Assembly: GCA_030142905.1 (NCBI GenBank)
Contig: JASJOG010000146.1
Location: forward strand, 310,001-374,000
Length of the DNA: 64,000 nucleotides
Reading direction: 5' to 3'
Origin: Heliopora coerulea
Taxonomy: Eukaryota; Cnidaria; Anthozoa; Scleralcyonacea; Helioporidae
The notes under the pieces are model-generated. The model had not been told where the DNA came from. It searched no databases and saw only the letters and a program-made list of their open reading frames with translations. The translations under genes were made by a program, and so were the position numbers. Shown here piece by piece: positions 11,520-24,300 of this stretch (position 1 is its first letter; each line of letters opens with the position of its first letter).

Positions 11520-14443
11520 ATTTGGACCAGTTTATCCATAAAAAAACCCAACAAAGATACTAATCTCAGAAAAACTTTCAAAGAGAACAGCAAGGAACCC
11601 CAGCAAGATGAAAGTTCACATTCCAGAAAATACTAGTATTCAAGGTAAGATTGTTGTGATGAATATGTAAAAATAAATGACAGCCATGCTGTGAAAGCAA
11701 ACACAAATGGAAAATACTAAGATGTAATTTTAAGGTTCAATAATAATAGTAGTGAGCTGTGATTATTAAACTGACAGAAATGAACTCAATCCAAATATAT
11801 TCCTGATCAATTTACAACTTCTCTCACTTCAGATTCCTATGTAAAGTGAAAGTCAAAACAAAATACCAGCACCAAGATCAGACTTCAAGATTCTGATGGA
11901 TGAAAATCCCACACTGCTTCAGTTGGCAAATGGTGAGTTTCCAAAAAATGAAAATTTGAAACCAAATATGCAAAAAAAATCTAGGTGAAGATTTAACTGT
12001 AAATGTTGGCATTAAGCAATGATATTATTTTATACTGATAAAAATGAACTCAGCAAAAAATACTTTCCTAATCAATGTTTGACCTCTTTCTCTGCAGACT
12101 ACTCCATGAAGTTATTGAGAGATGTCCAACAACAGATCTACCTACATAACCATGCTATGCCCAGATTGACATGGATAGAAAGTGACACTCCAGTTTAATG
12201 GACGAATGGTGAGTTTGTTATTTATTGCTGAAACTACAACTACAATGAACACAAAAACTGTACTTTTTGCCACAAAAAGAAGGCCATAGCATACAGGAAA
12301 TCAGAGTGCCATGATTAGAGGTTTTATATTTGATTAAGATCTACCAGCTAATCAGAACTACATTTTTAATGGATAAAGCTGATCATTAAAAAAAATGCTG
12401 CTATATTCTCTTAAAACTGACTTGTAATAGATCTGGGAAATTCAAAAAGATTACAACCAAATTAAAAGTATGTTGTGTTCAAAATGAATTCAAAATGAAA
12501 AAACTATGGTACAATTAATATTAAACACTGCACATACAGGAACAGCTTGGAGACCATTGTATTAATGATAAACTACATGAAAAGATAGACAGTTGTGAGC
12601 AAAACTAAATGGTTAACCAAAACAGCACTTTGTGGATAGTTTTTCTCATAATTCTATCTAGTGAAAAATTGTTCCAAATTAAAAGATGGTACAACTTAGA
12701 CAATGACATTATTCTACCATGCAATAATATAATGAACAATTTTTGTGAAAGTATATTAATTAGTCATGATGGCAATTGTTTGAAATGTAAAGATCATTAA
12801 TTTTTGTGGCATAGAAAAATGCAGTTAAACTCTAAAATTATGGGATTTAGAGCAAAGCACTGAGACACAATACTAAAATTAAAAGAGATTGGTCAAATAT
12901 TGTCCTACGCTAATAATTTAACCCAGTAAGGGTCAAGGGCATACATTAATATTTTACTATGGCTAACACCAGAGGATTTTACCCATCAAAGGGACAAGCC
13001 CTGCCTGTTAGAGAGTCAAAAAACATACAAGACATTTTTGATGGTTATAAAGGTGATACCCCTCTTGTTATGTAATGCCTGAGCCATTTAATTTAGATCC
13101 TGAAACTATGAGGAGCTTTATAACTGAAAATACTATGAAATAATTATATTGGCTGGAATTAAGAACTAGTCATGATTAAAGTTATTACTATTTTACAAAA
13201 AATTAGTGAGTCCTAGGTTTGTTACCAAATTTATAACTTAGACTCAAAGGAAATTTGTGAACATACGTTGTCTTTAAATATGATATACATTTGCTGGTTG
13301 TTTTTGGAAAACTTGTTGGTTTCTGAGGACCAGATATTACTTTTGCTACTTTGCTTTTAAATAAAAGTAATTATTAAATGGTTTGCTTTTATTGCTGTTT
13401 AAAAAAGAAAGCTTGCAGTATGTATTTTATCAGGTCTAAAACACTTGGCTGTGCAGGTTTATTATACATTACCTAAGATCTAATAGTATGATTAGCATTA
13501 GATATAATTATCACTGTTACAATGAGTTTAGTTGTACTCCAGTCTCTTTTACCTGACTTAGACTATCTACATAACTAATTTCATATTTCAAAACCCAATA
13601 AAATCTTATTGATAAACTATAGCACTTTTTGGTAAATATTTAAGCACTTGGATTACTTATAAAAAATCAAGAGCAAAGTATCAAACAGAGAATTATATTA
13701 ATATACAGAGATCACTTAGACAGGAGCAATAAATTTATTACATATTACTATGGTAACTGTCACAAATTATACAGACATCCATGTTGCATTTCTACAAAGA
13801 GTTAGTGCAAATTTATAATCCACAAAGGGCTAAAAGTTAACCATTACAACTGTGCTATTGGAAGAAACAAATAGAATAAAAAAGGCCACAACAGCACTTT
13901 AGTGTTTCACTATTGTATTTTGGAAAGTAAAACTTGCCTAACACAACCTTCTTAATATACTTTAAAAGGCAAAAAGTGTGTTTCAGTGTCATTTATCTTT
14001 TATGCAGATATTTTTACAATATAGCAGCATTTTATAACTACCTGATTTACCTCTGTCCAAAAATCTACAGCTTTAGGTAATAAAAAAAAAAAACAAAAAA
14101 AACAAAACAAAAACTTGACAAGAACTTAATGAGTCTGAATGGCATCTGACACATTTCTTACTGTATGCTATGGGTATGAAAAGACAACCATGACAATGAT
14201 ACTTCACAATGACAACCACAGCACAAAACCAATTATAGCCAGTTCTCTAAAGCACTTGTAACATATTTCTGATCATTTTGTGATCTCATCTTTTCAGGTT
14301 GTTGATATACCAAAGAAGATACAAAGGCAACAGACGAAACCAGATGATTATCCCCTTGATGGATTGGATGACCAGACAGTGCCAACAGATCAAAATCCTT
14401 TCAACTTATTGAAGTGATGTCTGAGAGCAAACTACTACCCAGT
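11520..14443 (+). ncRNA. Spliced, apparently non-coding transcription unit (four predicted exons)
   Basis: Four segments are bounded by good splice sites: 11520-11644 (TATCTACAG before, GTAAGA after), 11833-11932 (CACTTCAG, GTGAGT), 12098-12208 (CTCTGCAG, GTGAGT) and 14298-14443 (TCTTTTCAG, GTGAGT). Exons 1 and 2 have stops in all frames. The longest reading in exon 3 is about 30 codons and in exon 4 about 38, so this is probably a long non-coding RNA or a decayed gene. The module of intron tail plus exon looks duplicated. Introns 1 and 2 both end with ACTGA, ATGAACTCA, ATCAA and a CAG, and exons 2 and 3 both end in a similar block before AATG|GTGAGTTT. Intron 1 holds a TGTGATGA and a later ACTGAC, and intron 2 a degenerate pair, so a C/D-box snoRNA host gene is possible. 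Intron 3 (12209-14297) contains a MITE and nothing else recognised. Confidence 0.4.
12918..13018. mobile_element. Copy of the TTAA-ended MITE family
   Basis: Starts TTAACCCAGTAAGGGTCAAG and carries TTTTACTATGGCTAACACCA followed by GAGGATTTTACCCATCAAAG. It lies in intron 3 of the predicted non-coding unit. Confidence 0.75.
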
Positions 14444-16445
14444 GTGAGTTCCTCATTATAATACTGTACTAATTGTAGTAGTTGACACATTTTGCTAAGA
14501 CCAAAGAGGGCCCTTACCTATGCAACAAGTCCAGGCTGAGACCATTTTTATTTTCGTTTTGTCTCAAAAAAAATCCTAAAAAAGAAAAATGACACAAATT
14601 AATGGATAGGAACACAAATCAGCATAGCACAAAAAATTAAAAACAAAAAGAAAAGAAAAAACACATAACAAGCGGTTGAAAAAATTAAAATTGTATTGTC
14701 TTAAAACAAATAAGCCATAAAAGCAATTAATTTTCATGAATCACATCTATTACTCTGCTGAAACTACTAAATTTAATCTGAAATCTCTCAGTTTTTCATT
14801 TCTCAAATTAACTTTTTGCACAACTTGGTACATCTGTTTTCATCAATATTTCAAACTGTAAACTGCTAATTCCTTCCTATTTGGAATTTCAATAAAATTT
14901 ACACAAAGAAAAAGCATTATACCATAATGGTCCCTTTCAAGGGCCAGATGGTTTGTTTTTTTTTTCAAGAAACTCTTTGATAAAACAAATATTGAGTTAA
15001 AATGGATTTTTCCCCAATGAACTTTTCAAAAATATTGTATGCCCTTATAAGGATACAAATCTGCATAAAATTCAACAACTATAAATTGGAGATTTGTTTT
15101 GAATTAAAATGCAATGATAACTTGGAGCATAGGTGTTAGCATTGAAGAACAAATGTATATTAACTGAGATATTTGGGTTTTGGCATGATTAGGACAAACC
15201 CATCACTCCCAACATTTCTGTGTAGAAAATTCTTAGGAAACAAAATTAATTAAAAAAGAAATCAATTTCTAAAACTTTTAAAAAATCATGAAAACTTCTG
15301 AGCTAAAGGACAAAAGAAGGGAAAAATGAGAGGAAAAATAACATGAAACAATTTGAAAGGGCAGCTACTAAATTATTGTTCACATTTAAGACAGGGGAAA
15401 CTAAATGTAACTTACCATTTAATGCTCTGAGAAAATTTCTCTTTCAACAGTTAGACTTTCCTTGACATTGTGGTAATACCACTGAAAAAAAAACAAAAGT
15501 AGGTTCAATTTTAATGCCATGAAAGACAAGAAAACTGAGCTAGTGCACTATGCTTATGCCTATGAAATTGCTAGAAAAACCAAAATGTTGAATCTCCATA
15601 TTCCTTAATCATGTCACAATCCAAAGAAATAAAGAGAGGTATAAGAATATTCATCCAAAAAATGTTAGTCTTTCATGAAATAAAAATAGAGTGCTGCCTC
15701 TGCAGTACTGAATGATGTGAAAAAAGCCAGAAGGGTCAGGCAACTGCCAAAACTTACTAAATAACACAATCTAACATTTGAAGCAAAGATCTTTTGTTAG
15801 AGTGAAAACATCGTGTCTTCACTCTGACAATGGACCTTAGCTTGAAATATTAGTTTCATATCTGGTAAGTTTTGACAGTGTCCTGACCCTTTTTGCTTTT
15901 CACACAAACATTTTTTGCTCAGACAATGAACATAAAACTAGATGTGTTGAAGATAAAAAGAGTGTCATGACAGAGGCCCTGTCACTATCACAAGAGAGTT
16001 TTATTTCTAAGGTTAGACTATGTTTAGCAGAAAGCAAAACATGGTTTATCAATCACACTAAAGGTTTTCACTTTGCTATTCTTCATAAAATTAATAATGA
16101 TTATAGCACATCAAAACTGAAGGACATGAAGAAACAATACTATGATTAGGGCCAAAAAAAGGTTCAGTCCAATACAAAACATTAATTTTCCTTTTTGGAA
16201 CATGAAAGACACTAACATTATTTGGCTTTGTGATATTAATTTCTTTTATTTTTCTGTCAACTCCCTTTTACACAGCTTTGGCAGAGTGCTAGCTTTTTCA
16301 TTAAATTCATTTATTAATTACTTTCTGAAAATAGACAAGCTACTGATAACTTCATTTCTACTTTGCTATTCAGTTAAAAAAAAAGGGGGAAATACTGAGC
16401 ATGTTTTGGACAAGATGAGCAGTATTACCTAACCTGTAAACTTGA
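14444..16445. other. AT-rich spacer, no gene recognised
   Basis: A 66-nt segment, 15415-15480 on the minus strand, has an excellent acceptor (T-rich tract then CAG) and a GTAAGT donor. In one frame it reads WYYHNVKESLTVEREIFSEH then a stop. It could be a last exon, but no partner with matching phase was found. Confidence 0.35.
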
Positions 16446-16600
16446 TTTAACCCTTCAATGGGTCAAATTTTTCAAAAGAAACTGCTAATTATGCATTCTA
16501 CTCAATATTGTTTTGAAAATCTATTGAAATTTGTTCATACATCCAATTTCCATTCATTAGATCATATTGCCATGTCTGATCACCCATTAAAGGGTTCAAA
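16446..16600. mobile_element. Second TTAACCC-ended MITE-like element
   Basis: Inverted ends TTTAACCCTTCAATGGGT and ACCCATTAAAGGGTTCAAA enclose about 115 bases of AT-rich DNA unrelated to the GAGTAAAAT core, so it is treated as a different family or a strongly diverged relative. Confidence 0.55.
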
Positions 16601-17171
16601 ACGTATTTAAACAGTTATCACCCAAAACACACAAAAGAAGTCTTTCTAAAACTAAAAGCAGGAAACACAATGCATACTGCATTAAAGTACAAGGGAGTTG
16701 ACGGATTTATCATTAGATGGTATTAAATAACATAAAGCCCTCTTTGGTCAAGTAAATGTGTCATCTCCTCGAGAGCAACTGCTGTAGCTAGGAACAGTTT
16801 GGCACTTGGTAAAATGTTAGTAACTAGCTAGGTTAAGTCTAGTCTCACTAAAAGTAACCCAATAGATGACTTAGGTGAACAATTTGGCATCTGTTAAAAT
16901 TTTAGTAACTAGGTGGGTTAGGATAAGTTTAACATAATGTAATTTACTTATTTTTTTAATCATTTATTTTACTAAAGTAATTTATATGTAAATGTGAGAT
17001 GTGAGTCAGTAATGGTGTGTGTAGGAAAGGGTTTAGGAAAACAGAAGGAACCAAAATTTCCAAGTAATAGAAAAATAATTACTCAGTAAAGTAATTATTT
17101 TTTATTTAAAAAATCATGAGATGAGTTCAATAGGTTTAGGGGAGAAAAAAAAAGCAAAACTTGAGAAAACA

Positions 17172-17710
17172 GGGTTAGCCTTTCCTTGTTCTACTAACTG
17201 AACATTGGCAACCCTGAGTTTTGTTGGCAAATTACTATGAGAAATTATCAGTTTTGAAGCACAAAATCATGAAGGTACAAAAAGTAAACTAAAATGTAAT
17301 GCAAGTGACAGGGTAAGCTTTTTCTTGTTCTACTAACTGAACGTTGGCAACCCTGAGTTTTGTTGGCAAATTACTGTGAGAAATTATCATTTTTGAAGCA
17401 CAAAATCATTAAGGTACAAAAATTAAACTAAAATGTAACCCAAGTAACAGGGTAAGCTTTTTCTTGTTCTACTAACTGAACGTTGGCAACCCTGAGTTTT
17501 GTTGGCAGATTACTGTGAGAAATTATCATTTTTGAAGCACAAAATCATTAAGGTACAAAAATTAAACTAAAATGTAACCCAAGTGACAGGGTAAGCTTTT
17601 TCTTGTTCTACTAACTGAATGTTGGCAACCCTGAGTTTTGTTGGCAAATTACTGTGAGAAATTATCATTTTTGAAGCACAAAATCATTGAGACACAAAAT
17701 TAAACTAAAA
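17172..17710. repeat. 139-bp tandem repeat, four copies
   Basis: Units start at 17172, 17311, 17450 and 17589, each beginning GGGTWAGC with a pyrimidine-rich stretch, then CTACTAACTGAA, GGCAACCCTGAGTTTTGTTG and a shared tail ending near ACTAAAATGTAA. CTACTAAC is the classical branch-point consensus, and it sits just after the pyrimidine-rich stretch in every unit. Confidence 0.95.
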
Positions 17711-17782
17711 TGTAACCCAAAACATTTAGAAGAAAAAAATAATCAGTTTTTTGAAACCTTGGAAACTTTGGTTCTTACTGGA

Positions 17783-17805
17783 GGGTGGGGGTAGGGAGAT
17801 GGGGG
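17783..17805 (+). other. Potential G-quadruplex motif
   Basis: Four G runs with short loops: GGG T GGGGG TA GGG AGAT GGGGG. It satisfies the usual G3+N1-7 rule and is isolated in AT-rich DNA just after the 139-bp array. Confidence 0.6.
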
Positions 17806-18163
17806 TGGTTAGGTGTAAGCGAGTGTGTGACGTTGGTCTGTTGGTGGTGGAGGTGTAAGAAACGAATGGAGGATAGTTGAGGTAGAAAGAGGCAGTTTAG
17901 GCAGATGAGGAAGTTAAGGAAGTTGAGGCAGTTGCTAGGGACTAGTTGGGCAGTGAGGGTCTGCATGCACTTTATGTTTGGCATAATTTATTTTGGGTCC
18001 AAGGGATTCCAAATTTGCATGATCACCTTTGCTGAGTTGTTAGCACTTAGGCTAACAGCAAGGCTATAGTAGTTGTTGTTGTTATTATATTAATTATTAG
18101 TTAATGTAGTTGCTCTCTTGGAGAAGGGTAACTTCACAACTGTTGAAGTTGATCATTCTCTTT

Positions 18164-18240
18164 AACTGCCCCGGCTGACTCCCTGAGTGCTACTTCTACT
18201 TGTAGTAGGAGTAGCTCTTGGGGAGTCAGCCGGGGCAGTT
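18164..18240. repeat. Long near-perfect hairpin (37-nt arms, tiny loop)
   Basis: The outer 20 bases at 18164-18183 are perfectly complementary to 18221-18240 (AACTGCCCCGGCTGACTCCC and its reverse complement). The inner 17 bases of each arm pair with about four mismatches and a loop of three bases. The GC-rich stem contrasts with its AT-rich surroundings. An 18-bp perfect palindrome, CAATTCCCATGGGAATTG, follows at 18257-18274. It could be a microRNA-type precursor, a foldback MITE or a replication artefact; transcription evidence would decide. Confidence 0.75.
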
Positions 18241-21200
18241 TATTGTATATATAGGGCAATTCCCATGGGAATTGAATATTTAAATAAAAAGGACTCTATT
18301 TAAATTTGTAAAATTTTTATTAAAAAAATCAATTGTAATAGCATAATTACAAGCCAAATAAAATTTTTTTGAAGAGAACAACCTTTGAATATGTGTGAGT
18401 CAATATACAAGAGAACATACAATGGCTGATAAAGTGAATATTGCTTTTGTCAAAACTGCATTAAACACAATTAGACAAGAGCTATATCCTTAAAGCAGTC
18501 AATAAGAGCACTGCTAAACCAAGAATTTAACACCAAGTCAGCCAAATATACATGCAGAGGTGAATGGCTAATGTTAACCTTTGGAAAAACAACAGTCTTA
18601 CTGGATGCTGAACATGACTTTAAGCTTTTCATATTCATTGTTAAGCACTATACTTGAAGAGATTTACAATTATGCAGCAACAAAAGACAAACGTGGAAAG
18701 CTAATTGTATTTCACTCTTACTTAGCAAACCACAGTTTATCAACCAGTTACTTACACAATTCAGAAAGATCATAACTGCTAAATTTTTGTGTGTTAAACC
18801 ACCAAATTCAAAGAGAGCAAGGGAAAAATTTACTGTCTTATGCTGGAAGCAATATGACCACAAAGCCAAAAGAGTAGCAGCCATTGATCTTTCTAGCATT
18901 TTTAACCTGACAGTAATTGAAAGTCAACAAACTTTGTTAAAATTAAAGCCACATTAGATGATGAAAATTAGTGGGAAACCCTAAGGATCAATTAAATTGC
19001 AGTCTTTCACAACAAGTACATCCAAATCAAACATCCTATTTTATCAATACAGATTTGGTAGTTTTTGGTAAAATTTTTTTCTAAGTTTTCAATCTTTTGA
19101 GAGTTGGTGTGTAAATAAACTCAAGAATTTAGTACTTAAATATTTTACATTTCCATTCCGACTGCATGAAGGGGACTATTTTTGAACACTCAAGCTAAAC
19201 TTCAAAGGGCTCATTATTCTGGAAAATTTAAAGTTCAAACAACAAATTAAGTAATGGAAATGGCATTTTCATAATTGAAACTCAAGTGAAACAGAACCCT
19301 AATACATGGATAAAAGTGCTTTCATCATCATGTGGCATAAAAATAACAAAGTTTCTTTCACTTCAACAAAATGACCAAACATAGTATTGTATTATCCAAA
19401 GAAAAGAGGAGAAAGTGATGGACTTGGTATTTAAAGATGTGCAGGGATGTTTGTGTAAATGCTGGACAAATTTATGAAACAGCTGGGGGATTGTTGTATA
19501 GACAAAATATCAAACTGAAAGTACTGTTGGTTGGATTCTTGTGCAAAAAAAAAGTCTTTATCATGCAAAGGAATAAATCAAAACAGACTTTCTGCTATGT
19601 TCAAGAAAGGTGAATTTGTAAAACAAAATACCTAATGCTTGTGCCCACAATTTAGACAAGAGCCTTTATTAAAAAAGTGACCAATTTGAGTCAGTAATAT
19701 ACTGAAATGTACAAAAATGGCCCTAGTCTGCACTGTACTAGCTGGTGAAACCACCCATGTGCCTCCAGAGGCTTCTTAACTGACATAAGGGCTTACTGGA
19801 GTTACCCCTTCGCCTCAGTAGATTACAAAATTTGGGGGTATTAAATGTTGATCTATGCAAGATGGGGTTCTGTTGAGACAAGTACCTGTTCAACAATTAG
19901 AAGGGTAATTAAAAAGTTTCACACAACTGTCAATATATTCATCACATTATAATCAGCACAGATTTTTGTTTTTGTTGGCAATGGAATGTTCTTTACCTGA
20001 TTCAACATTGAAACTGAAATGAAATTATTCACTAGCTGAGTTATAATTCAATACATGGCAATTTCTAAAAAGTTGTTTGGATAGATTGCATCCACTCTGT
20101 TGCTTTTCTTGTTGAAATACTTGAAATTCTTTTCAACTAACTTCTCTTGGACCCGCCAGATCAAACCATACTTGCAACTATTCACTAGCACGTTTGTCTT
20201 TTTGAAACAAGTATACAATATGATTTTGGCCAATACATCATCCAGTTTTAAGCTGTTTATCATGTACCAGTGCACCTTTTGCTTTTATTTTGTTTGTTCT
20301 TTGAAATTGTAGATGCTGGTAGAAATGCTTTGAAATTTCAAAAATGGCGATTTTGTCTCCTTACCCTGGCTTTAATGCATTACTGTCCGAAATGTTTACA
20401 AATTTCTGTACATCTTCTGTGATAAACACTTCTCACAAAAGCAAGACTAGTGCTTATGTTACTATGTGTATAGAACACTTGACAGCAGAGTGAGCATTCA
20501 GGAGTGTCAGTAGGTAGGGTTCTTTGGATAATACAGTGCAATGTTTTTGTCAGGTTAAAATAAATCTCTTCAAAGTATAATACTTACTTGATGAAAAGAC
20601 CACATCCACAACAGCCATTACTGATTCTGTTCTCTTATAGTATTACTCACCCCATGTCAGGAATAACAATGACTTTACACAACCAAAAACCAACAATATT
20701 GTGAATACACCTTACTAAATTGTAAATGCCGACTTTAACCATACTTGCCATGGGCATCACATCAAATTTATTGGACAATAAAGGAGAATAAAACTATTTG
20801 CTTGACCTAATTTGCTAGTTGATATAATCAACATATAACCTATGAAGTTTTAATATCAAATTTTTCAAAGCTCTGCTAGCATTTTCACCAACACAGTGTG
20901 CATGAGATGCAGTTTCCTCCCTAGGGACTCGATTTGAGACTTATTTCATTTTTTTTTCTCAACTTTTGGTAAAAATGTTCTAACCCTTTTTTAGTTGAAT
21001 CATGAAATAATTACCACTTAATAGAAATCTCATTTTAGACATTGCATCATTAATTTATCAAAACAAGCCAATTTTATGGTCAAATTGTAAACCTAGGAAT
21101 AATTACTGGCATACAGTATGTGGTTCTTATATCTCTACTCTTCTTGGAAATTTTTTAAGGAGTAGGCAATTTCCTTCCTGTTATATGTGTACAAAAAATA

Positions 21201-24200
21201 TGTACTGAAGCTTGGAAGGCTTAGACAGGCAAATATCGTAGCTTCATGTTAAATGTGATAAAGGTTTTAAATACTTAAGGGTTTATGAACTTAACTTTTT
21301 TGAGCAAATGACAGGGATTAAATCCATAATTTAATGATTGCCTGTGAGATGCAATAGGAGAGACAAACTCTGTGGTTTCTGACAGGTGGGCAGCCAGTCT
21401 AGCACTCAGTTAATTAACATGTAATAGAAGTCCAATAAATTTGACTAGTTTGGGCAAGCAAAGCAAGTTTATGCTGACGTAGTTATACAGTTGTGGTAAA
21501 GTAGCAAAACACAAGTGCAGAGTAATTTGACAAGGGTGGTGGGTTATAATAATTTATTAGTACTTTACTGCTGGATGAGAAAACAAGAAACTGAAAGATT
21601 TTTTGCTCAATACTCAGCAGATGTAGGTATTTATTTAGTATCAAAAACTCAGCCTATCAAACTTTTACTTTTCATTAATATCTAAGTGTTTTAATATGTT
21701 ATAATGACATTCAAAATAGGCTTGTGTTTTCTTGTTTTTTTAAATTCTTTCTCTAACTCACCATCAAAGAAGTGGTAACTAAGTTAAATTTAAGATCAAA
21801 ACTGTTACTTTCCAGTTCTACAATCAGCCTTTTGGCTCATATGACAGGGCATTAATCCAATTAACCTAACCTATAGTCCCATATCATCACTGTGTGGAGA
21901 AATTATCTGTGTGATTCTATGTTTACTTTTACATTTTTAAATTGTTGGTTCAAAAGGGGACAACAGTCCCATAATATACAATGTATAATGATGAAATCAA
22001 TGGCTTTGCCAATTGCCAAGAGAGACAAAATTAGTAGTAAAATTTATGGCAAACATAACAAGATTGAATTAGTTGAACTTTGGTGCACTAAGTTTTGCTT
22101 CTTTACCAACAACTACCAGTTAATCACCTTCAAAAAGAAATCCCTTCCACCCCTAGAATTTTTCTTACCATGAGGTACTTTGGTCATTGGTTCTTTGGTT
22201 TTTCAAGTCATTGTACACTCCATCAGTGCAAAGTGGAACATGATTAAAAGAAGTTAAACTGGAGAGCTGGAACTCTACTTTACAAATTACATGGAAAGCA
22301 ACTGAAATGCTGCCCCCATTGCAGCAGTTTAGGGAGTGTAGCCAAAAATCCTTTCTTCCAAAAAAATTTGAGTTTTAATGAGAAATTTGAAGGAAATCAA
22401 CAATTTACCAGAAAAATTAAATCAAAATATTTCCTTTTTATAATGGTGGTCATTTTATTTGCCAAATTGTAAGGATTGGTATTCATTGACCAGAAATGAA
22501 GAATTAAAAAAAAATACAAAGACCCAAAATTATTTGATTTCACAACAACAATTTCCAATAGTTGCCTTTCCACAATAAAAGGTCCTTGTTCAGTTACATT
22601 ACATCCTCATCATATTCCACTTTGCATTGGCATAAAACAATTTATTAATAAATTTATGTGATAACAACAGCAACAACAACAACCACAAGGTTTCCTTTGA
22701 AAGGCATACTTGCCATGATCATGGGTAAACTGGAGTTGTTTCGAAATTATTGAAATTTTTGAAAACTTAGTTGGAATAGAAATTTAGGTAAAGTGACCAA
22801 ATTAACAAGAAAAAGATGAAACATCATAAAAGACTAGAAAGCACTACATGTAAGGTCCAAATAAGCAACAATCATGTCTAAAGTCATTTATGTGCCAATG
22901 GTTTTCAGTATCTTTAGGATAAGGAAGTCAAATGAATGGACAGTTGTGCGTGGTAGAACAAGGAATGGGGAGTTTGATTGACATAGACATGATCAAAATT
23001 GATATATAATTGTTATATATATTCTCCAAGACTTTCAGGTTCTTTGCATGGTTTTTGATTTTGAAAAATCTGAATGCTAAATTCTGTACAGTACTTTTGC
23101 TTTTAATACAATTTTTCCCTAAAACAGAACCTGTTCACCAAAATAATCTCAACATTTCAATTTATCCTGACAAAGAGATGTTGCTCTCAAAGTTTCACTT
23201 TTTCTTACAAGAAGGAAGTCATCCTGCTTTAGCTCTTGGCTATTCAAATCAGAAATTGTTAATATTTATATGCAATGACAAGGTCTTTTTGTGGGGTTCA
23301 TAATTTTTCACCTCCTACATGCATACTCTTTTTCCTTAGTTTTGTTAACCCTTTACACCCCAGCCCCCAGGTTCATCCCTGTTAACAGGTTACCTAAGTT
23401 TTCAGTCCAGTTTTACCAATCATCATGGTATGTATGCTTTTCAAAGCATTGTTTGATATGATGTATGCATGAGGTATATCAGTGTACAGTATTAAATATT
23501 TTTTCAAAGATTATTTTTTATATACTAGTAAACAATACATACTTGGCCCAGTTGTCTGCAATATATTAAGCTATAATACTTAAAAATTCTTGAGGAAATA
23601 AACATATATAAGCATTACTTATAAGCCAAACCTACACAATATCAAACTTAGGGCCTTCCTGTAGACAATACACAATATCTGCAAAGCTCAATTCCTTGAA
23701 ATTTTTTTGGCAGGAACAGTGAAAAATAAGTTTCTGATACATATAAACTTATCACTATATCACTTGAACTAGGGCAAAGTCACCTTATAATAATAATAAT
23801 AATAAAAAAAACCAACTTGAATGTAATGACAATAGAAAGAAAGAAAGCATTAAGCATCCTTAACATTTTAGCTTAACTATCATGTTTCTGAAAGAACAAA
23901 TAAGCTTTGTACCCTTCTTTTGTTTGGTTTCTTTGTTTCATAGGTTTAATAGCCATTATAATCTATCATCTAAATTTTTGGCCGCAGGTCATTAATTCTT
24001 AAAGTCAAAGATAGCTTAAAACCTTCAAACAACTGGACCAAGTATGTGTCATAGAAACTGTTAAAATGTCTACATTAACAAGTACTCCATTCACGAATAC
24101 CCAGTTGCACAGAACTGGTCAGCCCAACCACCCTTTTTTAACATGTGTGGTTAAAAAAAAAAACAAAAACAAAATTTGCACAAAACATAAATAATGAGAT

Positions 24201-24204
24201 GAAT

Positions 24205-24300
24205 TTAAATAAATAAACAAATAAATAAAATTGAAATAAATAATAAATAAGCAATTAAATAAATAAATTGATGAAATAAGTTTATACAAATAAATAAATA
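24205..24300. repeat. (AAAT)n tract
   Basis: Interrupted AAATAAAT units. The minus-strand Phe/Tyr/Leu-rich ORF over it is simple-repeat translation. Confidence 0.85.
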
